Assembly: GCA_937874315.1 (NCBI GenBank)
Contig: CALNAE010000023.1
Coordinates: 1 to 44,732 of the forward strand
DNA from: an uncultured Bifidobacterium sp.
GTDB taxonomy: Bacteria; Actinomycetota; Actinomycetes; Actinomycetales; Bifidobacteriaceae
Direction of reading: 5' to 3'
Length of the DNA stretch: 44,732 nucleotides
Within the stretch, counting starts at the first letter, position 1; each line of letters opens with the position of its first letter. Shown here one piece after another: positions 35,450 through 44,519 of this stretch. A program made the position numbers and the translations under genes. Below the pieces are notes generated by a model. That model was given only the letters and a program-made list of their open reading frames with translations. It was not told the DNA's origin and did not search any database.

Positions 35450-37789
35450 ATGAGTGAAGAACATAGTGCGTCTCATGACGGGAAATCCTATGGGTCGCAT
35501 CACGGACCGCGTCGGTCAGGCTCGGATCATCGTGGGGCGGGCGCCGAACGAGGTCACTCCGGACGAGGAGGTTTCTCGCATTCCTCCGGCGGTCACGGTG
35601 GCCATGGGGACCACGCGTTCGGTGGCGGTCATCGTTCGGGTGATTTCCGTAAGGGTGGATATCGCGGTCATGAGCAGCGTCGCGATGGCGACGATGAGAA
35701 TCAGACACGCCATTCCGACGACCGCAGCTTTGGCCAGGGGCGTCGCGGTGGACGACCGAGTTTCCGTGGCCGTCGCGATGATGGCAATCCACGGTATCAG
35801 CATCATGACGGTGGATCGTTCCACCGTGACGGCAACGATCATGACCATACGGAAGGTTCGGACCGCGCCGAATTCCATCGCTCCTTCCATCATGACGATC
35901 GACGTGCCGGCGGACGATCCGGATCGGAGCATCGCTCCTTCCATCGCGATGACAGGCGTCGTTCGGACGATCGGCGTGGTGGCTATCAGCGCCGTGACGA
36001 TCGTCGTGACGAGCGGCAGCATGACGACGAGCACAAGCCGTATGAAGGTGGCCAGCGCCGGTCGTTCCACCGTGATGAGCGCGACGATGCTCGCCGCGGC
36101 GGATACCGTGGCGGTCATGACCGGGGCTTTGACGGGAATCGCGAGAATCGACGTGATGATCATCGAGGTGGGTATCGCGATGGGCGTCGGGGTTCGGATG
36201 AGCGTCGCGGGGGTTATCAGCGTCGTGATGATCGTCGCGATGACCGGCAGGACGACCGGCGTGAGCATGGCGGCTATCAGCGACGTGATGATCATCGAGG
36301 TGGGTATCGCGATGGGCGTCGGGGTTCGGATGAGCGTCGCGGGGGTTATCAGCGTCGTGATGATCGTCGTGATAATCGGCAGGACGACCGGCGTGAACGT
36401 GGCGGTTATCAGCGGCATGACGACCGGCGCCGTGACTTCAATCCCGACGAACGTGATCGATATCGCAGTGAGAAGCGCGAGGAATACTTAAGCGCCCCGC
36501 GCCGCAACTCGGACGGGACCATGTCGTTCCCCTCGCAGAATCCGTATACGGATCGTCGGCCCGACGAACCGCGGATGCCGCGTGGCATGGAATGGTCCAT
36601 GCTCTCGAAGGATGAGAAGGAACGCCTGCGCGGTCTGGCCAAGGAGCATGCGGAAAACATCGGTCTGCATATCCTGGCGGCTTACACCCTGCTGGATGAG
36701 GATCCGGACGCGGCCATGGAGCACGCCAAGTGGGTGGCGCGGCAGGCCTCCCGTATCGACTTCAGCAGAGAGACGCTGGCTTTCGTGGCGTACCGTCAGG
36801 GTGATTACAAACTGGCCCTGCGTGAATTCCGCACAGCTTATCGCATGAACGGCTTCACCGATTATCTTCCCTTCATCGCGGACTGCGAACGCGGATTGGG
36901 GGATCCGAAGAAGGCCTTGCAGATGGCTCAGTCCGATGAAGGCAAGGCGCTGCAGGGCGAGGCCAAGGCCGAGATGTTCCTGGTCTATGCCGGCGCGTTG
37001 GCCGATTTGGGCGTGTGGGACAAGGCCATTGATGTGGTTTCCAAGCTTGCCGATTCCAAGGGTCTTCCCGGAGCCTATAGGATGCGCGCGTTGCAGGCCG
37101 AGCAGTACTTCCTCGAGGAATCGGGGCATGGCGACCAGGCTGCCGATATCGATCCCATACTTGACAAACTTGAGGAACGATACGCCGACGAGGATGAGGA
37201 CGAACAGGATGAGGACGTCGTCATCGATTACGATCTCGAGGAGTTGCCGCCTGCCGTGATGGAGAAAATCGGCATCACATGGGACGACGCCGCATACGCT
37301 CCAGAGGAGCAGAAGTCGGATGAGCCCGAAGGATCGCAAGACCCCGATGGTTCCAGTGCTGCTGCGCCATCCGAGAGTGCCGAAGATACGATCGCCGAAG
37401 AGACCTCACCCGTTGAGGCAGCTGAGATCGTCGATACGGATACAACTGTCGATGCCGGCGATGCGCCATCTGCTGATGTCGCTGATGCTGCTGATGCCGC
37501 CGATGTGTCTGCGCAGACCGCGGATGCAACGGAGCAAGTCGGCAAGGAACGGGTCGATGAGGAGACTGCGAAGATTTCCTCCGGGATGGCCTCCGACGTT
37601 TCAACCGGCGGCGCCGATTCCGAGCCGATGGGGTTGCAGTCGTCTTCGACCGAGTCGGATCGACCGATATCGGATGAGACGTCCGTGAAGGAACCCACGT
37701 CGGCGAAGCCCGCCGTAGGGGAATCCGGCTCCGTCGCAACCTCCGATTCAGCAGCCGACTCATCAGACCAGACTCAAAACGGTGATTGA
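35450..37789 (+). CDS. Gly/Arg/Asp-rich disordered protein with a TPR-like core
   Basis: A 779-residue protein in three parts. Residues 1 to about 350 are almost only Arg, Asp, Gly, His, Ser and Tyr, with many RGG, RRDDRR and GGYQRRDD motifs, as in RNA-binding disordered regions. Residues about 375-575 are a helical core (LSKDEKERLRGLAKEHAENIGLHILAAYTLLDEDPDAAMEHAKWVARQ...) that looks TPR-like. An acidic patch (577-600) and a short conserved-looking PPAVMEKIGITWDD segment follow, then a Ser/Ala/Asp/Glu-rich tail. By position it matches Rv1691 of M. tuberculosis (tyrS-Rv1690-Rv1691-HAD-small-tlyA), whose family is TPR-like. The role is unknown; RNA or ribosome association is inferred. AAGGA precedes the ATG. 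Confidence 0.85.
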   Translation: MSEEHSASHDGKSYGSHHGPRRSGSDHRGAGAERGHSGRGGFSHSSGGHGGHGDHAFGGGHRSGDFRKGGYRGHEQRRDGDDENQTRHSDDRSFGQGRRGGRPSFRGRRDDGNPRYQHHDGGSFHRDGNDHDHTEGSDRAEFHRSFHHDDRRAGGRSGSEHRSFHRDDRRRSDDRRGGYQRRDDRRDERQHDDEHKPYEGGQRRSFHRDERDDARRGGYRGGHDRGFDGNRENRRDDHRGGYRDGRRGSDERRGGYQRRDDRRDDRQDDRREHGGYQRRDDHRGGYRDGRRGSDERRGGYQRRDDRRDNRQDDRRERGGYQRHDDRRRDFNPDERDRYRSEKREEYLSAPRRNSDGTMSFPSQNPYTDRRPDEPRMPRGMEWSMLSKDEKERLRGLAKEHAENIGLHILAAYTLLDEDPDAAMEHAKWVARQASRIDFSRETLAFVAYRQGDYKLALREFRTAYRMNGFTDYLPFIADCERGLGDPKKALQMAQSDEGKALQGEAKAEMFLVYAGALADLGVWDKAIDVVSKLADSKGLPGAYRMRALQAEQYFLEESGHGDQAADIDPILDKLEERYADEDEDEQDEDVVIDYDLEELPPAVMEKIGITWDDAAYAPEEQKSDEPEGSQDPDGSSAAAPSESAEDTIAEETSPVEAAEIVDTDTTVDAGDAPSADVADAADAADVSAQTADATEQVGKERVDEETAKISSGMASDVSTGGADSEPMGLQSSSTESDRPISDETSVKEPTSAKPAVGESGSVATSDSAADSSDQTQNGD
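36149..36412 (+). repeat. Two tandem 132-bp repeats in the Gly/Arg-rich gene
   Basis: Copy 1 (36149-36280) and copy 2 (36281-36412) differ at only a few positions. The period is 44 codons, so the frame is kept; each copy encodes RDDHRGGYRDGRRGSDERRG and continues to GGYQ. Long identical runs in both copies point to a recent duplication. Confidence 0.88.
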
Positions 37790-37801
37790 GGAGTGCTGCC
37801 T

Positions 37802-38869
37802 ATGACATCCGAGCATGTGACATCCCAACATGCGGCGCAGTTGAGCGGTACGACCACCCCTGTTCAGAACGCGTACCGATTGGCGTTGTTGGATCTCGAT
37901 GGTGTGGTCTACCGCGGCAAGGATCCCGTCGAGCATGCGGCCGAGAGTATCCGCGAGGCGGAGCTTGCGGGTATGCTCGTGCAGTACACCACGAATAACT
38001 CGTCGCGCCCACAGCATGTGGTGGCCGATCAACTGCGCGGTTTCGGCCTCGAGGTCGACGATTCGCAGATCATCACGTCCGCCATGGTCGCCGCGCGTAT
38101 GGTCGCGCGCGGGGTCGATGTGGGGGCGAAGGTTCTGGTGCTGGGCGCCCAGCACCTGCGCGATGAGGTGCGTGGGCAGGGACTCGAAATCGTGGATACC
38201 GCGCAGGGCAACCCGCAGGCGGTTATCCAGGGATGGCACCCGGAATTGAGTTGGAAGGAACTGGCGGAGGTCTCCAATGCGGTGGAGCACGGGGCTCGAT
38301 ATTACGTCACGAACCGTGATCTGACGCTGCCGCGCGAATGGGGGATGGCCCCGGGTTGCGGTTCGATGATTCAGGCGGTCATCAATGCCACCGGCGTCGA
38401 GCCACTCGCATCCGCGGGCAAACCGGAATCGGCGATGTACGATGAGGCCCGTCTCATCAACGCACAAGGCGACGCCCCGTTGGATAAACGACGTTGCCTG
38501 GCCATCGGGGATCGCCTCGATACCGACATCGAGGCTGGGAATCGTGGCGGTTATGACTCGATGGTGGTGCTCACCGGGGTCGCGACGCCGCGTGAGCTGC
38601 TGTTGGCGGACCGACTGCTGCGACCTACCTATATCGTCCGCGACCTTCGGGGATTGCACGAGATCCAGCCCGCGCCCGCGCAAGTCGATGCGACGACCTG
38701 GCGTTGCGGGGACGCCTGGGCGCGTGTCCAAGGCGACGACCTGACGGTCAGTGCCCTAGATGATATCGATGCCTTGCGCGCGGCCTGTTCCCTGATCTGG
38801 AGTCGCCGTGATGCGTCCGGCGACGATGTCGAGATCGTCCTGCCGGAATTTCATCTGGCCGGGCGGTGA
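37802..38869 (+). CDS. HAD-IIA phosphatase (NagD/PGP-like)
   Basis: A 355-residue haloacid-dehalogenase phosphatase of subfamily IIA. Motif I LLDLDGVVYRG (nucleophile Asp, DxDG), motif II TTNNSSR, motif III lysine in AGKPESAMYDEA and motif IV IGDRLDTDIEAG are intact. A C-terminal region of about 80 residues follows, as in the position-equivalent Rv1692, described as a glycerol-3-phosphate phosphatase; the same reaction is possible here. ATG 37802 has GAGGAG eight bases upstream; a GTG at 37793 is less likely. Confidence 0.92.
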   Translation: MTSEHVTSQHAAQLSGTTTPVQNAYRLALLDLDGVVYRGKDPVEHAAESIREAELAGMLVQYTTNNSSRPQHVVADQLRGFGLEVDDSQIITSAMVAARMVARGVDVGAKVLVLGAQHLRDEVRGQGLEIVDTAQGNPQAVIQGWHPELSWKELAEVSNAVEHGARYYVTNRDLTLPREWGMAPGCGSMIQAVINATGVEPLASAGKPESAMYDEARLINAQGDAPLDKRRCLAIGDRLDTDIEAGNRGGYDSMVVLTGVATPRELLLADRLLRPTYIVRDLRGLHEIQPAPAQVDATTWRCGDAWARVQGDDLTVSALDDIDALRAACSLIWSRRDASGDDVEIVLPEFHLAGR

Positions 38870-38892
38870 GTAGGAGCCGAGTAGGAGCACCG

Positions 38893-39168
38893 ATGAACGC
38901 GCTACGGGATGCCGATGGCCGCCGACCAGACGGCGACCGGAACGAAGACGATGCCGGGTCTGTGCCCCACGAGGCCGAGTCGCGGGGAAGTCGGACCACG
39001 GATGAAGGACATGGCGACGACGCGCCCACGGATCGTCGGCAAGCTGATTTGCTGTCACGGTTTCCTCAACTCGCCGACCGTGCATCCATGAACGACGAGC
39101 AGCTGGTGCAGACCTATGACGCCGCGCTGCAACGGCTGAAACACGAACTGGATGACACGGAGGCATGA
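38893..39168 (+). CDS. Small acidic protein of unknown function
   Basis: A 91-residue hydrophilic protein rich in Asp, Glu, Arg and Gly. The first 55 residues look unstructured; the last 25 (MNDEQLVQTYDAALQRLKHE) are a likely amphipathic helix. GGAG is six bases before the ATG, and the end overlaps the start region of tlyA. It occupies the position of the small Rv1693 in M. tuberculosis between the HAD phosphatase and tlyA, which supports a real gene. No function is recognised. Confidence 0.75.
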   Translation: MNALRDADGRRPDGDRNEDDAGSVPHEAESRGSRTTDEGHGDDAPTDRRQADLLSRFPQLADRASMNDEQLVQTYDAALQRLKHELDDTEA

Positions 39169-39169
39169 G

Positions 39170-39949
39170 TTGGTTCGCCATGTGAACCCTGGCGTGGATG
39201 ATTCCATACGCGCCGATCTCAAGTTGGTCGCCTTGGGGTTGGTCGAATCGCGCTCCAAGGCCCAGCGATTGATTCGCACTGGGCTGGTCTCGCTCAATGG
39301 GGCGCCACTGGAGAAGGCTTCGACGCCCGTATCCGCCGCGGACGAGTTGCATGTCGAACGGACCGATCGATATGTTTCCCGTGGGGCGACCAAATTGCTC
39401 GGTGCGTTTCGATCATTCGCAGCCCAGGGACTCGCCGATCCGATCGGACTCCCTTGCCTCGATATCGGCGCTTCGACCGGCGGTTTCAGCGACGTGTTGC
39501 TGCATAAGGGGGCGGGCCGTGTCATCGCCTTGGATGTCGGCCACGGTCAGCTCGACCCGCGTATCGCCAATGATCCCAGGATCATTGAGATGAGCGGGGT
39601 GAATATTCGCACGGTGACGGCGCATATGCTGCCGTTTGCCCCACGGCTGATCGTTTCCGACGTGTCGTTTATCTCCCTGACGTACGTCATACCGGTGATC
39701 GAGCGCGTCGCCGCGGACGATGCCGATGTGGTGCTGCTCGTCAAGCCACAGTTTGAAGTGGGCAAGGGACACCTAGGTAAGCACGGAGTCGTCACCGATC
39801 CAAGGCTGCGCGAAGCTGCCGTGGATCGGATCGTCGAGTGCGCCCGAAGGCATGATCTGAGCGTATTGGGCACGGCCCCCTCGCCGATCGCGGGCAACGC
39901 GGGCAACGTCGAATATCTGCTCTACGCCCGGCGTCTCGCCCACCGGTAG
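39170..39949 (+). CDS. tlyA: TlyA-type rRNA 2'-O-methyltransferase
   Basis: Methylates ribose of cytidines in 16S and 23S rRNA; in mycobacteria loss gives capreomycin resistance. An N-terminal S4 RNA-binding domain (RADLKLVALGLVESRSKAQRLI) precedes an FtsJ-like SAM domain with LDIGASTGGFSDVLL, ALDVGHGQLDP, VSDVSFISL and VLLVKPQFEVGKG, whose Lys/Asp/Lys/Glu-type catalytic residues fit the family. TTG 39170 is chosen because GGAGG is seven bases upstream; ATG 39152, with a weak site, would add six residues. The 3' end overlaps the opposite-strand gene by 28 bp. Confidence 0.92.
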   Translation: MVRHVNPGVDDSIRADLKLVALGLVESRSKAQRLIRTGLVSLNGAPLEKASTPVSAADELHVERTDRYVSRGATKLLGAFRSFAAQGLADPIGLPCLDIGASTGGFSDVLLHKGAGRVIALDVGHGQLDPRIANDPRIIEMSGVNIRTVTAHMLPFAPRLIVSDVSFISLTYVIPVIERVAADDADVVLLVKPQFEVGKGHLGKHGVVTDPRLREAAVDRIVECARRHDLSVLGTAPSPIAGNAGNVEYLLYARRLAHR

Positions 39950-40608
39950 TCCGGCCATTCTCTGCCGATATGCGTCGCCTGCGAGGAGGGAGAGAGCCGG
40001 CATTCGTCACGGTAGATGACGTGATCGACGTCGCAGTGTTCACCGATGATGACGGTTGCGGCCCGGATACGCTGGCACCGGACCCGGGTGATCTCGACCT
40101 TGGACCCGGTGATGTCTCTTATCTCGCTTACGCGGGAGAAATGGGTGATGCCGTGACGGGCGAATAGACCGGAGTCGAACGGTTCGATGGTGATGTCATC
40201 AGCTTTCACGGCCCGTGCATCAAAGACACCGCTGGCATTCAGCCGTCCCGCCGTAATGCTGCGTTCACCCACCAACGCCCCGACGAATCGCAGATCGGTA
40301 TCGCATAGGACGTCTCCGGTGCCGTCGAATACGCCGGTGAAGTCCATCAGCATGCAATGCAGATCCCCCCGCGTGTGCAGATGGCCGGCTCCACTCACCG
40401 AGTCGACGCGTATCGGACCATCGCAGTTCAGGCTACCCGAGTCGCAGACGATTCTGCCCCCGGCGCAGTGTCTGAGTCGTGCGCTGCCGCGCAATATCAA
40501 GGTCGCGAAGCAAACGCCATGCTCCAGGGTGTGCGAGCCGTTCAACGTCAAGATGCCGTAATTGCCAGGCGCGATCACTCCGCCGAATGATGTGAGATTG
40601 GGCCCCAC
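39922..40608 (-). CDS. Bactofilin-like (polymer-forming) protein, Cys-rich
   Basis: A 228-residue protein that looks like the beta-helical bactofilin/DUF583 fold: short Gly-rich strands repeat through residues about 15-140 (LILRGSARLRHC, IVCDSGSLNCDGPIRV, GDVLCDTDLRFVG). Bactofilins form cytoskeletal filaments in other bacteria. It has nine or so Cys residues, many at like positions in successive strands, and no signal peptide or helix. It starts with GTG behind AGGAGG. It lies opposite to the conserved tlyA-nadK block and overlaps tlyA by 28 bp tail to tail, so it looks inserted. It could be a related but distinct beta-helix family. Confidence 0.65.
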   Translation of the reverse strand: MGPNLTSFGGVIAPGNYGILTLNGSHTLEHGVCFATLILRGSARLRHCAGGRIVCDSGSLNCDGPIRVDSVSGAGHLHTRGDLHCMLMDFTGVFDGTGDVLCDTDLRFVGALVGERSITAGRLNASGVFDARAVKADDITIEPFDSGLFARHGITHFSRVSEIRDITGSKVEITRVRCQRIRAATVIIGEHCDVDHVIYRDECRLSPSSQATHIGREWPDYRWARRRA

Positions 40609-40859
40609 CCTGCCTCCTCGTTGCGAACCGTTGCGAACCGTAGCGAACCGAAACCCATGATGCTATGCCTAGTGAATCCGCGGTGCGCGCGCAAGATGGT
40701 ATGCAGCAACCTGCAGAATGTCACGCCGCCGGCCCCGGCATCTCGGTGGAGCGTGAGCATTCGATCGGCTCCCGCTCGACCGGGCATCCGGCTAAGATGG
40801 GTTGACGTCGGACCCCGTCACGAGACTTCGGGCATCGGCTGAAGTGTCATAAGAAATGG

Positions 40860-41822
40860 ATGGTGAGTATGGGCAGTCGGCATGCTGTGGTGGTAACGCA
40901 TCCGCAATTACGTAAACGGGGCGTGGTGACCGATGCCATCGAGCAGCTGGTCGTCGCCGGTTTCGACGTCTCGGTTATCGACAATACCGAGGCTCCTGAG
41001 TTCGGACAAACCACCGAGAAGGTTCAGGACAATACGGAAATCGTGGTTGTTTTGGGTGGCGACGGCACGATATTACGCGCCGCGGAACTCATCTACTGCA
41101 CGGATGTCCCGATTCTCGGCATTAATCTGGGGCACGTCGGTTTCCTTGCCGAATTCGAGAGTTTCCAGATGAGCGAGGCGATCCACAGAATCGCCGACCG
41201 TGATTATTCCATCGAAGACCGCATGGTCGCCCACGCCGATATCTGGCTGCCGGGGGCGAAACGGCCTATCTCCGATTGGGCATTGAACGACATCACCCTG
41301 GAAACCGCGGAACGTGGAAAGATGATCGAGCTGTCGGTCCAGGTCGATGATGTCGCGATGAGCTCCTTCTCCTGCGACGGCATGATCGTGTCCACGCCAA
41401 CCGGCTCGACGGCCTATGCCTTTTCGGCCGGTGGACCGGTGATCTGGCCCAACGTGCAGGCGCTGCAGATGGTCCCCATCGCCGCCCACGCCCTGTTCTC
41501 GCGACCTTTGATCATTGGTGCCGGATCGAAATTCACACTCGATATACTGGGCGAATCGGTTTCCGAAGGTTGGATCTGCTGTGACGGCCGGCGATATCGC
41601 GAGACGCCTCGAGGCACTCGACTTGAGGTTCGTGAATCGCATGACACCTTGCATCTGGCCAGGCTCACCGGAGTGCCATTCACCAAACGGCTGGTGTCGA
41701 AATTCAATCTTCCGGTAGTGGGCTGGCGCGAACGGCAGCATGACGGGACTCAGGACAATGTGTCGGATATCGCATCCACGAATGGGACCGACGACCGCCG
41801 CTTCGATGGGAATGGGCACTGA
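40860..41822 (+). CDS. nadK: NAD kinase
   Basis: Phosphorylates NAD to NADP in the cytoplasm. 320 residues. GGDGTILRAAEL (63-74) is the diagnostic motif; LNDITLE and TPTGSTAYAFSAGGPVIWP bind NAD; the beta-rich C-domain follows. A possible later start is ATG 40869. The last 30 residues are a hydrophilic tail. Its end touches the recN start (TGATG), so they are coupled, as in other actinobacteria. Confidence 0.94.
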   Translation: MVSMGSRHAVVVTHPQLRKRGVVTDAIEQLVVAGFDVSVIDNTEAPEFGQTTEKVQDNTEIVVVLGGDGTILRAAELIYCTDVPILGINLGHVGFLAEFESFQMSEAIHRIADRDYSIEDRMVAHADIWLPGAKRPISDWALNDITLETAERGKMIELSVQVDDVAMSSFSCDGMIVSTPTGSTAYAFSAGGPVIWPNVQALQMVPIAAHALFSRPLIIGAGSKFTLDILGESVSEGWICCDGRRYRETPRGTRLEVRESHDTLHLARLTGVPFTKRLVSKFNLPVVGWRERQHDGTQDNVSDIASTNGTDDRRFDGNGH

Positions 41823-43654
41823 TGCTGGAGGAACTGGAGGTACGAGGACTCGGTCCGATACGCCATGCGCTGCTCGGCCTGTCTCCCGGCATGACGGCCA
41901 TCACCGGAGAAACCGGTGCCGGCAAATCCATGTTGCTCAACGCCATTCGACTGATCTCGGGGCAGAGTCCGGAAACCGGACGGGTGCGTTCAGAGGACGA
42001 CGAGGCATGGGTGCAGGGTGTGTTCTCCATTGCCGCAGGCACTCCCGTGGCGGCGATTGCCAGCGAGGCCGGGGCTTCATTCGAAGATGACGACAACGAG
42101 CTGTTTCTCACCAGAATCGTGCCCGCGTCAGGACGGTCGCGTGCGATGCTCTCAGGGCGTGGCGTGCCGCGTTCCGTGCTGGCGAATCTAGCCGACAGGC
42201 TGGTGACGATTCATGGTCAATCGGATCAGCTGCGTCTGGCATCGCCGGCCAGACAACGTGATTTCCTGGATGCGGCGGCCGGAGACAAGCCTGAGCGTGA
42301 TGCGTACGACATCGCCTGGCAGGCGTTGCGCACGCTCGATCAACGGCTGGAACGGCTGCAGTCGCAAGAGGCATCGTCCCGCCAACGAATGGACTATCTG
42401 CGGGCTTCCATCGAGCGCATCGACGGTGTCGGGCCGCAACCCGATGAGGACACGGAGCTTAAGGAACGCCGCAGTCGCATTGAACATGCCGCGCAGATCA
42501 CCCAGGGTGTCGAAACGGCATTGGGGGCATTGGATGCCTCGCAGCTCGATATCGACATCGATGCCGAAGGCGCCAGCGCCACCGATCTGATCACCAAGGC
42601 GTCCCAGTCCTTGCGCGACATCCATGTGGACGGTGAATTCGCCCAACTGGCGAAACGGCTGGAATCGTTGAACGCCGACCTGGCCGATGTCGTGTTCTCG
42701 CTGTCGCATGAACTCGACGACGAGCCTAAGGTCGACGATCTCGATGAACTCAACGGGAGGATTCACGCGCTTGCCGAGCTGACGCGCAATTGGGGACCGA
42801 CGTTGCGCGACGTGATGCAATGGCGGGACAGGGCCGTGCTTGAGGTCGAGGATCTTGATGCATCCCCGGAAAAGGTCACCGAACTGGTACAGGAACGTGG
42901 GCGGCTGTTGCGGGATGCGGTTCGGGCCGCCACCGTTTTGTCCAAAGCACGGGCACGTGCGGCGGTGCGTCTGTCGCAACAGGTCGACCATGAGTTGTCG
43001 GCGTTGGCGATGCGTGGCGCGCGGTTGGATATCACCGTGCGCAGGCGTGAGGATACGGCGACTCTGGATGCCCATGGTCTCGACGACATCGCGTTCGCGT
43101 TCACCCCATTCCCCGGATCGCCGCGCCTGCCGATGGGTAAAAGCGCTTCCGGAGGCGAGTTGAGTCGGCTGATGCTCGCATTGGAGCTTTCGGCCGCCTC
43201 ACGCGACGGCGACAAGGCGCGTATCGGCGACGAGTCCGAACGCCGGGGCGACGCCGGTGCCCGGGACGAATCGGTGAATGATCCGGGGATGACTTTTATC
43301 TTTGATGAGGTCGATGCCGGCGTCGGCGGTAGGGCCGCGGTCGAGCTGGGACATCGACTGGCCCGACTGGCACGGCATGCACAGGTCATCGTCGTCACCC
43401 ATCTGGCTCAGGTTGCCTCGTGGGCCGATACGCAGTTCGTGGTCAGCAAAGGTCAAGACGCCGGCGTCGATGCCGATACCGGTGCCGACCGCGTTGTCAC
43501 GGCGGTGCACGAAGTGCGAGGTGATGAGCGGGTGCGCGAAATCGCCCGGATGCTTTCCGGCAGTGAGTCCGATGCTTCGCTGATGCATGCCCGGGAACTG
43601 ATCGGCGACAGCACGCTTACGACTGATGCGGGCAAGGGGCCGGCGCGCGTCTAG
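41822..43654 (+). CDS. recN: DNA repair protein RecN
   Basis: SMC-like ATPase of double-strand-break repair. 610 residues. The N-terminal half-ATPase has Walker A ITGETGAGKSMLLNAI; the middle (about 150-370) is a coiled-coil arm rich in Leu, Glu, Arg; the C-terminus has the SGGELSRLMLALEL signature, Walker B FIFDEVDAGVGGRAA and THLAQVASWAD. An acidic/Arg insert of about 25 residues separates the signature from Walker B. No LexA-type box is visible before it; the start overlaps the nadK stop. Confidence 0.95.
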   Translation: MLEELEVRGLGPIRHALLGLSPGMTAITGETGAGKSMLLNAIRLISGQSPETGRVRSEDDEAWVQGVFSIAAGTPVAAIASEAGASFEDDDNELFLTRIVPASGRSRAMLSGRGVPRSVLANLADRLVTIHGQSDQLRLASPARQRDFLDAAAGDKPERDAYDIAWQALRTLDQRLERLQSQEASSRQRMDYLRASIERIDGVGPQPDEDTELKERRSRIEHAAQITQGVETALGALDASQLDIDIDAEGASATDLITKASQSLRDIHVDGEFAQLAKRLESLNADLADVVFSLSHELDDEPKVDDLDELNGRIHALAELTRNWGPTLRDVMQWRDRAVLEVEDLDASPEKVTELVQERGRLLRDAVRAATVLSKARARAAVRLSQQVDHELSALAMRGARLDITVRRREDTATLDAHGLDDIAFAFTPFPGSPRLPMGKSASGGELSRLMLALELSAASRDGDKARIGDESERRGDAGARDESVNDPGMTFIFDEVDAGVGGRAAVELGHRLARLARHAQVIVVTHLAQVASWADTQFVVSKGQDAGVDADTGADRVVTAVHEVRGDERVREIARMLSGSESDASLMHARELIGDSTLTTDAGKGPARV

Positions 43655-43771
43655 CGCTGAACGTTTGATGGGCCGGTGGGATATCGTGGTGGTGAAGGAC
43701 CGATTTCGTCGTCCGGATGTGGTGTGCGGCGGACGACGGCTGAGCGGGATGCCGACACGAGGAGATCTGAA

Positions 43772-44446
43772 ATGACACAGCAGAGGGAACTCATCAACGC
43801 GGGCAAGGCCGCCATATTCGACCTCGACGGCACGTTGCTCGATTCGATGGGGGTCTGGGATCAGGTCGACATTGACTTCTTGGGCAAGCGTGGCATCGAG
43901 GTGCCCAACGACTACATGGGCAAGGTCGCCTCGATGGAGTTTCGCCAGATCGCGCAATACACGATTCATCGATTCCAGCTCGACGACACGCCGGAGGCCC
44001 TGATGCAGGAATGGAACGACATGGCGCTCGAGGCCTATGGCACGGTGGTGGAGGCCAAGCCTCACGCACACGAATACCTGCAGTATCTCAAGGCCACCGG
44101 AGCGAAGCTCGCCGTGGCCACGTCGCTGCCGCCCTCGCTGCGCTCGCATGCCATGGAACATGTTGGCATCACGCCGTACTTCGATGTCGTCTGCAGCGTT
44201 GACGAGGTCGACGATGTCGGCAAGGAGCGCCCCGATGTCTATCAGCTGGCCGCGCGACGACTGCGCATCGATCAAAGCCAGTGCACGGTGTTCGAGGATC
44301 TGCTGGCGGGCATACGCGCGGCGAAATCCGTCGGTATGCGTGTCTGGGCCATGCACGACGATGCGTCGGACAGGGAATGGCCGACGATCTGCGAAGTGGC
44401 CGATGGTGTGATGTTCGACTTCTCGCGGGCGCCGAAGACCCTTTGA
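43772..44446 (+). CDS. HAD-IA phosphatase, beta-phosphoglucomutase-like
   Basis: A 224-residue HAD hydrolase. Motif I AIFDLDGTLLDSMGVWDQVD, motif II VATSLP, motif III lysine in GKERPDVYQLAARRL and motif IV VFEDLLAGIRAAKSVGM are present, with a helical cap between motifs I and II. The TLLDSMGVW...D pattern is common in beta-phosphoglucomutase-like phosphatases acting on sugar phosphates; the substrate is not determined. ATG 43772 follows GAGGAG; the frame upstream is not coding-like. Confidence 0.9.
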   Translation: MTQQRELINAGKAAIFDLDGTLLDSMGVWDQVDIDFLGKRGIEVPNDYMGKVASMEFRQIAQYTIHRFQLDDTPEALMQEWNDMALEAYGTVVEAKPHAHEYLQYLKATGAKLAVATSLPPSLRSHAMEHVGITPYFDVVCSVDEVDDVGKERPDVYQLAARRLRIDQSQCTVFEDLLAGIRAAKSVGMRVWAMHDDASDREWPTICEVADGVMFDFSRAPKTL

Positions 44447-44519
44447 TTCGGCTTCGACGCGACTGATCGACGCGGCTGATCGGATACGACGGCGGCGCAG
44501 GCGTCACAGCGGAATCGAA

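Noticed and set aside
35218..35457. 79-codon frame between tyrS and the Gly/Arg-rich gene
   Set aside because: Overlaps both neighbours out of frame, Met/Cys/Ile-rich composition unlike real genes here, no ribosome site.
35454..36491. 345-codon open frame (+1 to the Gly/Arg-rich gene), and a 300-codon antisense frame (35516-36418) with a membrane-like product
   Set aside because: Both are shadows of the CG-rich Arg/Asp/Gly codons and the 132-bp repeat. The main frame continues beyond them into a conserved core and has the ribosome site.
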